A DNA stretch of 9,877 bases from CAYPCH01 sp964409165 (GTDB lineage: Bacteria; Bacillota; Clostridia; Acetivibrionales; Acetivibrionaceae). Below, one piece after another: positions 1-7,662 of this stretch. The first letter of the stretch is position 1; each line of letters starts with the position of its first letter. A program made the position numbers and the translations under genes. A model generated the notes under the pieces. The model had not been told where the DNA came from, searched no databases, and worked only from the letters and a program-made list of their open reading frames with translations. The stretch lies in assembly GCA_964409165.1 (NCBI GenBank), contig CAYPCH010000134.1, forward strand, positions 1 to 9,877, in the 5' to 3' direction.

Positions 1-2837
1 ATTGTTTTCCATGTGTTTGTTTCTGTATCAAAATATTCACACTGGTCTGTGGACATACTATAGACCAGCATGGCATTAGTAATTTCAATAACTCCGCCAA
101 AAAAGTACATCCTGTCGTTGTATACAACTTCAGCCATGCCTGTTTTTGCATGTCCCTTTTTCTCAAAACTGCTAAAATCCATTTTCCCTTCATAGGTGTA
201 ATACTCAGCGATTGTCTCTTTTCCCTCAGGGTCTTTTGATTTGATTGTAAACAGACTTCTGTCAAACCATTTTGTCACAGTCCTTCCACTCGAATCTGTT
301 ATCGCGGTAATCCTGTTTATGGGGTCATAGTCATATCTGTAGGTGTTGTATACGGTATCGGTTGAATATACCTTGTGGGTCTCAACTTTGTAGGTGCTAT
401 TTTCTTTACAGTGCGTATACACAACTTCTTCCAACGTCTTCAAATATGCGTCTTTTACCGACGATATCAAATTGCCCGTATACTCGTAGGTATAAAGCGT
501 ATTGTTCATTGAGTCGGTAACAGTTGTCAATTTTTTATAGTTGTCATAACCGTACCTGACCAAAACCCTTTTGTTATTTGCGTCGGTAGTCTCGGTTACA
601 CTTTCGATAAGTTCATTGGTTCCGTAAGCTACCTCAAAAGTCCTTATTGCCTGCCCTTTTGTGTTTTGTATTGTTATATTCTGAACTTTCTCTTTTTTGT
701 TTACATTGATTGCAATTCTATTGCCGTATCTGTCGGTAATTGAGCTAAGCCGATTGTTGCTATTTCCGAATTCATACACCGTCTGGTCTTTTGTCGTTAA
801 TTTGTATGCGCCGTCATAAACCAAGCGGCTTCTTGTTCCTCCTGCAAGGTCGGATATATATGTATTGCTGTTGTACCTTATAAATGTGTGTCTGCTTCCA
901 TCGGGCAATACAACAGTAGTTCTGTTGCCTCCTGTTTTAACAAATCCTTCATATCCAAACCTCCACCCTTTTCCAAGATGTAGACAATCCTTTTGATCCC
1001 TTGAGTTATATGTTCTTGATATGACAAAATCCAATCCGGGAACGCTTACTTTTGCATCGGTATATGATCTTGAGAAATTACCGCTTGCAGGGCTTACTCC
1101 ATTCTGCCCGTAGTGTATCTGTTCCACCAAAAAGTCCTCAAGCCCCGGAAGATTGGGAAGGCTTAAAGTTCCAAACATTCCGTATACATCTTCAGAGACG
1201 CTGAGCATTCCATATACATCTTCAGAAACTGTCGGAGAGTCACCATCCTCTTCCTCATATTCTGACTCTGTTGAAAAATCATTATCCTGCTCCTCATACT
1301 CCGAATCTGTCGGAAAGTCATTATCCTCTTCCTGATACTTTTTTATATTGGCAAGGGTAGCTGCCGCGTCAACCAATCCGCCTGCGTTTGACTTTATTGT
1401 ACATGCAATATCTTTGCCTGTCAGCTCTTCCCGACTGCTCTTCAAGAGAGCTGCAATTCCTGTTACGAATGCAGCAGAATACGAGGTTCCATTTCCATAA
1501 CCATAACTGTTTCCCGGCTTCGTTGAAAAAATATCAACTCCCGGGGCTGCTACATCAACAGAATCACCGTAATTTGAAAAGGGTGCAAGTTCGCCGTTTT
1601 TACCTGCGGCGGCAACAGAAATTACATTAGGCAGGGCAAATCCTGCAGGATATACCGGCTCTTCAAGCCCGTCATTTCCTGCAGCACAGATAAAAATCAT
1701 GCCCGATTCTTCCATGGCATCTCTTAACGCCTGATTATATATGCTGCTCCCCCATGAACAATTAAGAATATCAACATTCATATTTTCCGCATACTCCAGC
1801 GAATCCAATATATCCGATGTGTAAGCAGAATTTCCTTCGAAGGCTTTAAGGGGTAAAAGCTTGATTCCCGGTGCTATTCCTGCTATTCCTTCTTTATCCT
1901 TCTTTGCTGCAATTATTCCCGCTATCATTGTTGCATGGTCACTATCAACACCATTTACAGTGTTATCATCTTCAATAAAATCCCATCCAAAAACGTCATC
2001 TATATATCCATTGCCGTCATCATCTATTCCGTTTCCTGGTATTTCATTGGCATTTTTATAGATACTGTGCTCTATCTCTGTATGATTGATATCAAGGGCT
2101 GTATCAATTATACCGACAACCACAGAATCTGAACCTTCTGTTATGCTCCAAGCATCTGTTATGTTTATGTCGGCACCAATCTTTTCAGTCTTTCCAGCAT
2201 TTTTAGCCTTTCTTGATTCATCTGCCTTTCCTGGTTTATCTGACTTTCCTGATTTATTAGCTTTTCCTGCTTCTTCTGCCTTTCCGGTCTCTCCTACTTC
2301 CTGAACTTCATTTAAAAGCCCCCACTGCCTTTCAAAATACTCATCGTCAACAGATAGTAGCTCAACCTTATAATTGGGCTGTGCATGCAATACTCCCGAG
2401 GTATTCCTTATTTCGTCGAGTGCTTCTTCAATATTGTCTGTTTCATCAATTTCAACAATGTCAAACCCTTTTTTATAGCTTTTTTTCTTTTGCAACTTCT
2501 TCATTTTCAATTTGCTTTTGACATTATTGAGCTTGAAACTCTTTTCATTCTCTTTTACCTTGCCGTATTTTATAATTATCTCTTTTTCAGTTTTAGTTTT
2601 TGGCCAATTTGTTTTAGACCAGTCTATTGTTTTTTTACTGCTAAAGCTATTTTCCGTGTAAGAATTACCCTTTACATGCGTTTCCTTTTTTACTTCAACA
2701 ACCTTGACCGGCTGATTTTTCCCTTTGTATGGTTCATAGCTTCTGGCAAAGACTTCAAATCCCTGCTGCAAAAATACATTTAGCAATACAAATACCGTTA
2801 GTACTATCCTTGCAATATGTTTCCTTTTGTTATACAT
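1..2837 (-). CDS. Secreted subtilisin-like (S8) protease fused to RHS/YD repeats and a Kelch-like motif, C-terminus beyond window
   Basis: The frame is open for 945 codons from ATG 2837 to the window edge. A signal peptide (about 1-31, hydrophobic core, 'VFA' before RS) is followed by a basic region and an I9-like propeptide (about 120-160). The S8 catalytic domain shows Asp245 ('GIIDTALD'), His301 ('DHATMIAG'), oxyanion Asn388 ('AAGNDG') and Ser452 ('GTSYSAAFVTG'), plus an acidic 'DDDGNGYIDD' insert typical of calcium-binding subtilases. Two low-complexity repeat blocks lie at 184-219 and 503-556. From about 573 ('HYGQNGVSPASGNFSRSY') it matches a DUF6531/RHS start, followed by YD-type repeats, and the visible end (895-945) reads like a Kelch repeat. 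The start has a strong GGGGAGGG site at 2847-2854, 9 nt upstream, and lies 19 nt after the preceding gene, so the two are probably one operon. Catalytic residues are intact, so it is likely an active, exported and perhaps self-processing protease. Its substrate and the C-terminal domain are unknown. Confidence 0.9.
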   Translation of the reverse strand, partial: MYNKRKHIARIVLTVFVLLNVFLQQGFEVFARSYEPYKGKNQPVKVVEVKKETHVKGNSYTENSFSSKKTIDWSKTNWPKTKTEKEIIIKYGKVKENEKSFKLNNVKSKLKMKKLQKKKSYKKGFDIVEIDETDNIEEALDEIRNTSGVLHAQPNYKVELLSVDDEYFERQWGLLNEVQEVGETGKAEEAGKANKSGKSDKPGKADESRKAKNAGKTEKIGADINITDAWSITEGSDSVVVGIIDTALDINHTEIEHSIYKNANEIPGNGIDDDGNGYIDDVFGWDFIEDDNTVNGVDSDHATMIAGIIAAKKDKEGIAGIAPGIKLLPLKAFEGNSAYTSDILDSLEYAENMNVDILNCSWGSSIYNQALRDAMEESGMIFICAAGNDGLEEPVYPAGFALPNVISVAAAGKNGELAPFSNYGDSVDVAAPGVDIFSTKPGNSYGYGNGTSYSAAFVTGIAALLKSSREELTGKDIACTIKSNAGGLVDAAATLANIKKYQEEDNDFPTDSEYEEQDNDFSTESEYEEEDGDSPTVSEDVYGMLSVSEDVYGMFGTLSLPNLPGLEDFLVEQIHYGQNGVSPASGNFSRSYTDAKVSVPGLDFVISRTYNSRDQKDCLHLGKGWRFGYEGFVKTGGNRTTVVLPDGSRHTFIRYNSNTYISDLAGGTRSRLVYDGAYKLTTKDQTVYEFGNSNNRLSSITDRYGNRIAINVNKKEKVQNITIQNTKGQAIRTFEVAYGTNELIESVTETTDANNKRVLVRYGYDNYKKLTTVTDSMNNTLYTYEYTGNLISSVKDAYLKTLEEVVYTHCKENSTYKVETHKVYSTDTVYNTYRYDYDPINRITAITDSSGRTVTKWFDRSLFTIKSKDPEGKETIAEYYTYEGKMDFSSFEKKGHAKTGMAEVVYNDRMYFFGGVIEITNAMLVYSMSTDQCEYFDTETNTWKT
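1170..1229 (-). repeat. Duplicated 10-residue VSEDVYGM motif
   Basis: Residues 537-556 contain VSEDVYGMLS followed directly by VSEDVYGMFG, a 30-bp direct duplication that overlaps the end of the acidic 13-residue repeats. It immediately precedes the leader into the RHS region. Confidence 0.8.
1215..1331 (-). repeat. Three tandem 13-residue acidic repeats linking protease and RHS regions
   Basis: Residues 503-541 consist of three 39-bp units: EEDNDFPTDSEYE, EQDNDFSTESEYE and EEDGDSPTVSEDV. The first two differ at three positions and the third is more diverged. They are strongly acidic and follow the last helix of the S8 domain, so they likely form a flexible linker, possibly binding cations. 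The number of units could vary between strains. Confidence 0.85.
2181..2288 (-). repeat. Six tandem hexapeptide repeats (18-bp units) in the protease
   Basis: Residues 184-219 of the protease read as six consecutive 6-residue units: TGKAEE, AGKANK, SGKSDK, PGKADE, SRKAKN, AGKTEK. Five keep Gly-Lys at positions 2-3. The block lies between 'QWGLLN' and 'IGADINITDAW', where related subtilases carry a short Gly/Gln-rich loop, so it looks like expansion of a surface loop. It is charged and probably disordered. Confidence 0.85.
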
Positions 2838-2856
2838 CTTTATAGTCCCTCCCCTG

Positions 2857-5037
2857 TTATTTTAATGTCGTTACGCTTGTCGGATTGCAAAAAGGCGTTT
2901 CAACGTTCTCTTCACTGCGGGCTTTTGCCCTTATACTGTAGAGCGTGTCAGTGCTTAAGCCCTTGACTGTTATCTTTTTGCCTGAGAGTACAATCCAGTT
3001 TGCTGTTGTCGTAAATGTGCCTGTGTTAGTAAGATATTTGCCGTTTATCATTATCTGATACTGGGTTGTTGCAGGGTTGCCGTCCTCAACATAAAGGTCA
3101 AAGGAGTCCCTTGTCAGCTTGCTTACCCCCGCTTCAGGCATTTGGGCTTTCGTATAAACATTTTGTACAAATGCTGTTTTTTGTCCGCCGGCATTTTGAA
3201 TTTCAAGCTTTGCTGTGTATTTTGTGTTCGGCTTGAGGTTGTACATTATGTACTCATAATCATTAACCCAGCCAGTACTGATTGTATCTATCGTATAATT
3301 ATATTTAAACATTTCCAGCGAATCATAGCTTGTCCTGTCAAAGGGCATAAGTTTGATGCTTGAAATTGAAGATTCATACTTGATACCGGCTTTGTAAAAA
3401 GCTTCAGTTATAACAACCGGACTGCTTTTACCGTCGGATACCTCAAACCTTATGGTGTGTGAGCCTATATCCAGAGAAGATATGTTTATCGGGTCAAACA
3501 AAACATCTGTATAGCCGGCTGAACCTGTGACGGTTTTTGTACTTCTTGCCGTCATTTCCTTATCTACAAAGCATCTTAATGTCAATGTATCATTATTTGC
3601 ATCACTGACAGATATTTTAGGCGCAAGTGAAGCTGTACCGTTCTGTAAAATCTGACCGCCAGAGGGCATTAAAACCTTCACCTTCGGGTTACCGTCAGGC
3701 ACAGGCTCTGAATAATTAATTTCAATATATGCTCCAATACCTTTTGAAAATGAGCAATGAGTATTGTAATCATCATTAGAGGGAATAAACAAAACCCCAA
3801 AAGACGGATTTGCCTTGCTTACCCATGATTGTACGGCTTTTGTCATGTCTATCAAATTATATGCTCCTACAGTAAAATCATAATAACTGTTTTTGTATTT
3901 TGCCGCTTCTCCTACTTTAGGTACTGCAGAGTTTTTATTCCAATCTTCTTCTATCATAAAAATATCAAAGGCACTGTGCTCCTTTTCCTTAGAATCAAAA
4001 GCATTGGACTTTTTCTCCACATACATCTTCATCACTGCTGAATTTACTGTTACATTGCTGGCAAGATTAAATTTGAACTTTACCGCACAATACCAGTAGC
4101 CATCCCTTGTTGCATTATATCCCACCTTCAGATAACTTTTTTCCGGTCTTTCCATTTCCCTGCCAAAAGACCAAGTCTTTGAATCAGTATTGCCAAAGGT
4201 TCCGGTCGGGTCAATAATTATGGGGAACTTTGCATTTTTTATGAATTCCTCATCCTCCAGAATAAGAGTTATTCCTGTGTATTCTTTTCCGTTGTATTCC
4301 GCTGCTCCAATTTCATATCTTGCACCTTGTGTAAACAGTTTTTCTTTTGAGCTGTCAAAAGCATAGGGACTTTCAATTTTCCATAATATCTCATGTGTAT
4401 CCGCATCCAAAAAACTTATATCACCGTCTTCCAGCTCTTCAAGATAAACATTCTCGTCAATATCAAGAAGGAAATTGAAAACATAGTCCTTTAAGGGCTT
4501 ATTTACTATTACATTTTCCTTGAGCTTTTCACTTGAAACAATGTACTCAAGGTCAATGTCCGGGAACACATCATGGTATACAAACTTCTCGCCTTTGACA
4601 CTGTGCCCCTTAGGAGTTGCACCAACAAGCTTGTATTTCATGCTCCTTTGTATTCCTTGGCTGTTCATAACATCAAACCCAGCCATATTGAAGTCTTCCA
4701 CACTGTCATGTGTGTTAAAATATGATCTGAATGTGTTTTTGGCAGCTTGATACTCAAAATCCCCATTCTTTTCTTTTATAATGGATAAATCTATATCCCC
4801 ATAACTCCCGTCCTCATTTTTATAATGAACCGGTGTCATTGAAATTTTGGCGGTTATTGATCCATCATCATTTCGATAACATTTTGTATAGGGATCACGT
4901 TGCTCAACTATCTCATCAGCCAGAACATTATACGGCTTGATAAATCCGATAAACCCCAGCTCGGCAAATAGATTCACAGCCATTGCAATTGCTGAAATTA
5001 TGGCTGCACTCACAATAAGTTTACGTTTTGTTTTCAT
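2857..5037 (-). CDS. Secreted DNRLRE / fibronectin type III-like protein with WapA/RHS-type N-terminal region
   Basis: This 726-residue protein is exported: a basic start (MKTKRK), a hydrophobic stretch at about 7-34 and a possible cleavage after 'NVLA' (residue 40). Residues about 50-280 are beta-rich, with 'FPDIDLEYIV' and 'FPIIIDPTGT'; such segments precede DNRLRE domains in WapA and other RHS proteins. Residues about 285-442 fit a DNRLRE module, a beta-sandwich found on cell-surface proteins. A cadherin/Ig-like segment (about 450-548, 'SVSDANNDTLTLRC') and two fibronectin III-like units (about 551-630 and 631-726, with 'LKPNTKYTAKLE' and 'LSTDTLYSIRAKA') follow. No catalytic motif is visible, so a binding or structural role at the cell surface is inferred. 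The start was set at ATG 5037 by its ribosome site and signal peptide; the frame stays open into the N gap, but that extension has no support. It is probably co-transcribed with the protease-RHS gene 19 nt downstream. Confidence 0.85.
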   Translation of the reverse strand: MKTKRKLIVSAAIISAIAMAVNLFAELGFIGFIKPYNVLADEIVEQRDPYTKCYRNDDGSITAKISMTPVHYKNEDGSYGDIDLSIIKEKNGDFEYQAAKNTFRSYFNTHDSVEDFNMAGFDVMNSQGIQRSMKYKLVGATPKGHSVKGEKFVYHDVFPDIDLEYIVSSEKLKENVIVNKPLKDYVFNFLLDIDENVYLEELEDGDISFLDADTHEILWKIESPYAFDSSKEKLFTQGARYEIGAAEYNGKEYTGITLILEDEEFIKNAKFPIIIDPTGTFGNTDSKTWSFGREMERPEKSYLKVGYNATRDGYWYCAVKFKFNLASNVTVNSAVMKMYVEKKSNAFDSKEKEHSAFDIFMIEEDWNKNSAVPKVGEAAKYKNSYYDFTVGAYNLIDMTKAVQSWVSKANPSFGVLFIPSNDDYNTHCSFSKGIGAYIEINYSEPVPDGNPKVKVLMPSGGQILQNGTASLAPKISVSDANNDTLTLRCFVDKEMTARSTKTVTGSAGYTDVLFDPINISSLDIGSHTIRFEVSDGKSSPVVITEAFYKAGIKYESSISSIKLMPFDRTSYDSLEMFKYNYTIDTISTGWVNDYEYIMYNLKPNTKYTAKLEIQNAGGQKTAFVQNVYTKAQMPEAGVSKLTRDSFDLYVEDGNPATTQYQIMINGKYLTNTGTFTTTANWIVLSGKKITVKGLSTDTLYSIRAKARSEENVETPFCNPTSVTTLK

Positions 5038-5044
5038 TTTGTAA

Positions 5045-5053
5045 CTCCCCTCT
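5045..5053 (-). promoter_or_regulatory. Ribosome binding site fixing the start of the DNRLRE gene
   Basis: AGAGGGGAG lies 7 nt before ATG 5037. It decides the start, because the reading frame stays open through the adjacent run of N. The promoter of the two-gene operon must lie in or beyond the gap, since only 20 known bases precede it. Confidence 0.8.
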
Positions 5054-5060
5054 AATGTTT

Positions 5061-5160
5061 NNNNNNNNNNNNNNNNNNNNNNNNNNNNNNNNNNNNNNNN
5101 NNNNNNNNNNNNNNNNNNNNNNNNNNNNNNNNNNNNNNNNNNNNNNNNNNNNNNNNNNNN
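5061..5160. other. Assembly gap (100 N)
   Basis: A run of exactly 100 N, a common placeholder for a scaffold gap of unknown length. It removes the last codons and stop of the flavodiiron gene, any terminator after it, and the promoter of the DNRLRE/protease operon. Adjacency of the genes on either side rests on scaffolding and not on sequence. Confidence 0.98.
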
Positions 5161-6311
5161 CTGACACATTGTTCAAGTTCTTCGTGTGTAGGCTTATATT
5201 TAAACTGAATAGGCTCTAAAACGACCTTTAGCCCGGCTTTTCCAAGTCTTTCAGTCATATTCTTTGCAGCTTCCCCACTCCAACCATAACTTCCAAATCC
5301 GGCTACAGGCTTGTTTTTGATCTTAAGCCCGTGAATTTCCTCAAGAATCATTGAGATGGAAGATAACGGACCATTATTGACTGTACAGCTTCCGACTATT
5401 ATTCCCTTTGCTTTAAACAATTCTGTAAACAAATCACTCTTGTCGGTAACTGAAGAATTAAACAACTTGCATTTGACTCCACTATTGCCAAGACCGGTCT
5501 CAATTGCTTGCGCCATGTCCTTTGTAGCATTATACATTGTATCGTATACAATCACCACATTGTCTTCACTGTAATCGCTCTCGGACCATTCATAATACTT
5601 GTCAATAATCTGGACAGGATTCTTTCTCCATATCACACCATGGCTTGGAGCTATAACATCTATATCAAGATTCATTGCCCGTATCTCTTCAATTTTCTTT
5701 TTTATAAGAGGTTTAAATGGTGTAAGTATGTTGGCATAATATTTTATTGCTTCCTGATACAGTTCACATTCATCTGTTTCGTCGTTAAAAAGTGATGCCG
5801 GTGAATAATGCTGACCAAAAGCATCATTTGAGAGGACTGTATTGGCTCCTTTTACATATACAAGCATACTATCGGGCCAATGTATCATCTTCATTTCAAC
5901 AAAAACAAGCTCTTTTTCTCCAATTTTTAATGTATCTCCTGTTTTTACCGTATTAATTTTATAATTGGAATGGAAATGCTTTTCAATGCTTACTTTTCCC
6001 TGTTCCGAGCAGTATATCGGCGTTTCAGGTATTTTCTCCATAAGATATCCGAGACTTCCTGAATGGTCAGGCTCGCAGTGATTGATTACAATATAATCAA
6101 TGTTCTTTAGCCCTACTTCCCTTTCCAGATTTTCAACAAACTCTTCTTTATACGGACCCCAGACAGTATCAACAAGAACGGTTTTTTCATCTTTTATGAT
6201 ATAGGAATTATAAGTTGAACCTCTGTGGGTTGAAAGTTCATGACCATGAAACCTCCTTAATTCCCAATCCTTTATACCAACCCAGTAAATATCTTTTTTA
6301 ACCTCTATCAT
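5161..6311 (-). CDS. fprA: A-type flavodiiron protein (FprA family), C-terminus lost in assembly gap
   Basis: Flavodiiron proteins are cytoplasmic enzymes that reduce O2 to water and/or NO to N2O in anaerobes, usually with electrons from rubredoxin or F420H2. The N-terminal metallo-beta-lactamase-like domain keeps all six iron ligands: His78, Glu80 and Asp82 in 'HCEPDHSGS', His144 in 'MIHWPDSM', Asp163 in 'SNDAFGQHY' and His224 in 'APSHGVIW'. The flavodoxin domain begins at about 251 ('NVVIVYDTMYNAT', the FMN phosphate loop) and includes 'GSCTVNNGPL' and 'GFGSYGWSG'. In all 383 codons are visible before the N run; family members are usually about 390-410 residues, so only a short tail is missing. 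AAAGGAG sits 7 nt before ATG 6311. It has its own promoter and is probably monocistronic or first in its operon. Whether it prefers O2 or NO cannot be read from the sequence. Confidence 0.93.
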
Positions 6312-6428
6312 ATTGCTTCTCCTTTCAGTATTGAAATTTTGAAGACTTTACACCCTGCATAAATGTAAAATCAATTTCGTTTTTTATTATAAATTGTAGA
6401 ATTATATATTACTTTCCCTTGCATTTAA

Positions 6429-6457
6429 AGTATAAACCTGTTTTTATCCATTGTCAG
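6429..6457 (-). promoter_or_regulatory. Sigma-A type promoter for the flavodiiron gene
   Basis: On the minus strand, CTGACA (6452-6457) and TATACT (6429-6434) are separated by exactly 17 bp. Each hexamer has one mismatch to TTGACA/TATAAT. Transcription would start near 6422 and leave a leader of about 110 nt before ATG 6311. It is the best promoter seen in the window. The 194-bp spacer between the hisC stop and this gene shows no clear terminator hairpin. Confidence 0.65.
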
Positions 6458-6505
6458 TGAAAAAACGTGTGAAATATCCTACTCAAATATACATAGTATT
6501 ACTTT

Positions 6506-7591
6506 CTATACGCCTGCGATTTTTCTTATCTTGTCCGTAAACGCATTCATTTCATCATCCGTTCCAATGCTGACCCTTAAATAATTGTCTATTCGCGGCT
6601 TATTAAAGTACCGCACCAGAATACCCTCTTTTCTTAGCTCTTCATATAAAGTTTTCGCTGGAACGACAGGGTGCGAAACAAACACAAAATTCGACTTTGA
6701 AGGCAGAACTTTAAATCCCATACCCGCAAGCTCTTCTGTAATTCTTTGCCTTGTATCCATTATTTTATTTCTCATTTTTTCAAAATACTCATTATCCTTT
6801 ATTGCTTCAGCAGCACCTATAAGTGCGAGTCTGTCGAGAGTATAGGAGTTAATAGAATCTTTTACAACCGTAAGAGCCTCAATCAGCCCTTCATTACCGG
6901 CTGCAAATCCTACGCGAAGGCCTGCAAGCGAGCGTGACTTTGAAAAGGTCTGCACTACCAAAAGATTAGGATATTTTTTTATCAAATCAATTGATGATTC
7001 TCCGCCAAAATCAATGTACGCTTCGTCAAGTATCACAACCGAATTCTTATTTCTCTCCAAATACTCCCTGATTCTGTCTTTATCGGTGTACAATGCTGTG
7101 GGCGCATTCGGATTGGCAATAACAACACCACCGTTGTCTAAGGGGAATTTCCCGAGAGGAATTGAAAAATCCTCTTCCAAATTAATTCTCAAGTAGTTAA
7201 TATTCAGAAACTCACAATAAACCTCATAAAAGCTGTAGGTTATGTCGGGAAAAATAACAGGCTTGCTCCTGGCATTAAAAAATGCCATAAAAGCAAATGC
7301 CAGAACCTCGTCACTTCCATTACCCACAAAAACCTGTGACTTATCTATTTTGCAGTACTGTGCAATAACACTTCTGAGGCTTTCCGCTGTCGGGTCGGGA
7401 TACAGCTTGAGCTCTTCAATAGAACAGCTCCTTAGTGCTTCTAAAACCTTTTGAGAAGGTGGATAAGGGTTTTCGTTTGTATTGAGTTTTATATACTTTC
7501 TATCCTTAGGTTGCTCTCCCGGCACATAAGGCTCAATATTCCTTATTCTTTCACTCCAATATATACGTTTTGAATTACTTACCGATTCCAT
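6506..7591 (-). CDS. hisC: Histidinol-phosphate aminotransferase
   Basis: A PLP-dependent fold-type I aminotransferase (EC 2.6.1.9) that converts imidazole-acetol phosphate and glutamate to histidinol phosphate in histidine synthesis; some members also transaminate aromatic amino acids. The protein is 361 residues from ATG 7591, normal for HisC. Numbered from that Met, visible motifs are 'LNTNENPYPPS' (substrate arm), 'YPDPTAESLR', 'VGNGSDEVL', 'ANPNAPT', 'LDEAYIDF' (Asp189, Tyr192), 'TFSKSRSLAGLRVGF' with Schiff-base Lys218 and phosphate-binding Arg226, and 'LRVSIG' with carboxylate-binding Arg339. An ATG two codons earlier (7597) is in frame but only 1 nt from the ribosome site, so 7591 is preferred. 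No other his genes are nearby, so this is a stand-alone copy; a broader aminotransferase role cannot be excluded. No T-box or other leader was recognised upstream. Confidence 0.92.
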   Translation of the reverse strand: MESVSNSKRIYWSERIRNIEPYVPGEQPKDRKYIKLNTNENPYPPSQKVLEALRSCSIEELKLYPDPTAESLRSVIAQYCKIDKSQVFVGNGSDEVLAFAFMAFFNARSKPVIFPDITYSFYEVYCEFLNINYLRINLEEDFSIPLGKFPLDNGGVVIANPNAPTALYTDKDRIREYLERNKNSVVILDEAYIDFGGESSIDLIKKYPNLLVVQTFSKSRSLAGLRVGFAAGNEGLIEALTVVKDSINSYTLDRLALIGAAEAIKDNEYFEKMRNKIMDTRQRITEELAGMGFKVLPSKSNFVFVSHPVVPAKTLYEELRKEGILVRYFNKPRIDNYLRVSIGTDDEMNAFTDKIRKIAGV

Positions 7592-7598
7592 ACTCATT

Positions 7599-7604
7599 TC
7601 CTTT
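7599..7604 (-). promoter_or_regulatory. Ribosome binding site choosing the hisC start
   Basis: AAAGGA lies 1 nt before the first in-frame ATG (7597) but 7 nt before the second (7591). Normal spacing favours the second ATG, giving a protein that begins MESVSNSK. Confidence 0.65.
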
Positions 7605-7662
7605 CAACACAATGTATTTCTTCATATTATATTTCCCCACATTATTTTTAAACACATTGTAT
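7602..7662. repeat. Pair of 16-bp direct repeats in the hisC leader
   Basis: Plus-strand TTTCAACACAATGTAT (7602-7617) recurs as TTTAAACACATTGTAT (7647-7662), with 14 of 16 identical and a 45-bp period. The first copy overlaps the hisC ribosome site. It could be an operator pair or a small old duplication; the AT-rich context limits its weight. Confidence 0.4.

Noticed and set aside
1153..2783. Several plus-strand ORFs of 60-132 codons opposite the protease gene
   Set aside because: They are antisense shadows. Their Ser-rich or Phe-rich composition mirrors the acidic and Lys-rich repeats on the coding strand.
5038..5169. Upstream extension of the DNRLRE protein across the N run
   Set aside because: The extension is translated N and the few bases beyond it belong to the flavodiiron gene. 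A strong ribosome site and signal peptide fix the start at 5037.
6312..6505. Rho-independent terminator between hisC and fprA
   Set aside because: Only short direct repeats (GTGAAA, ATTACTTTC) and an AGTATTACT palindrome were seen, with no G+C-rich stem followed by a T run.
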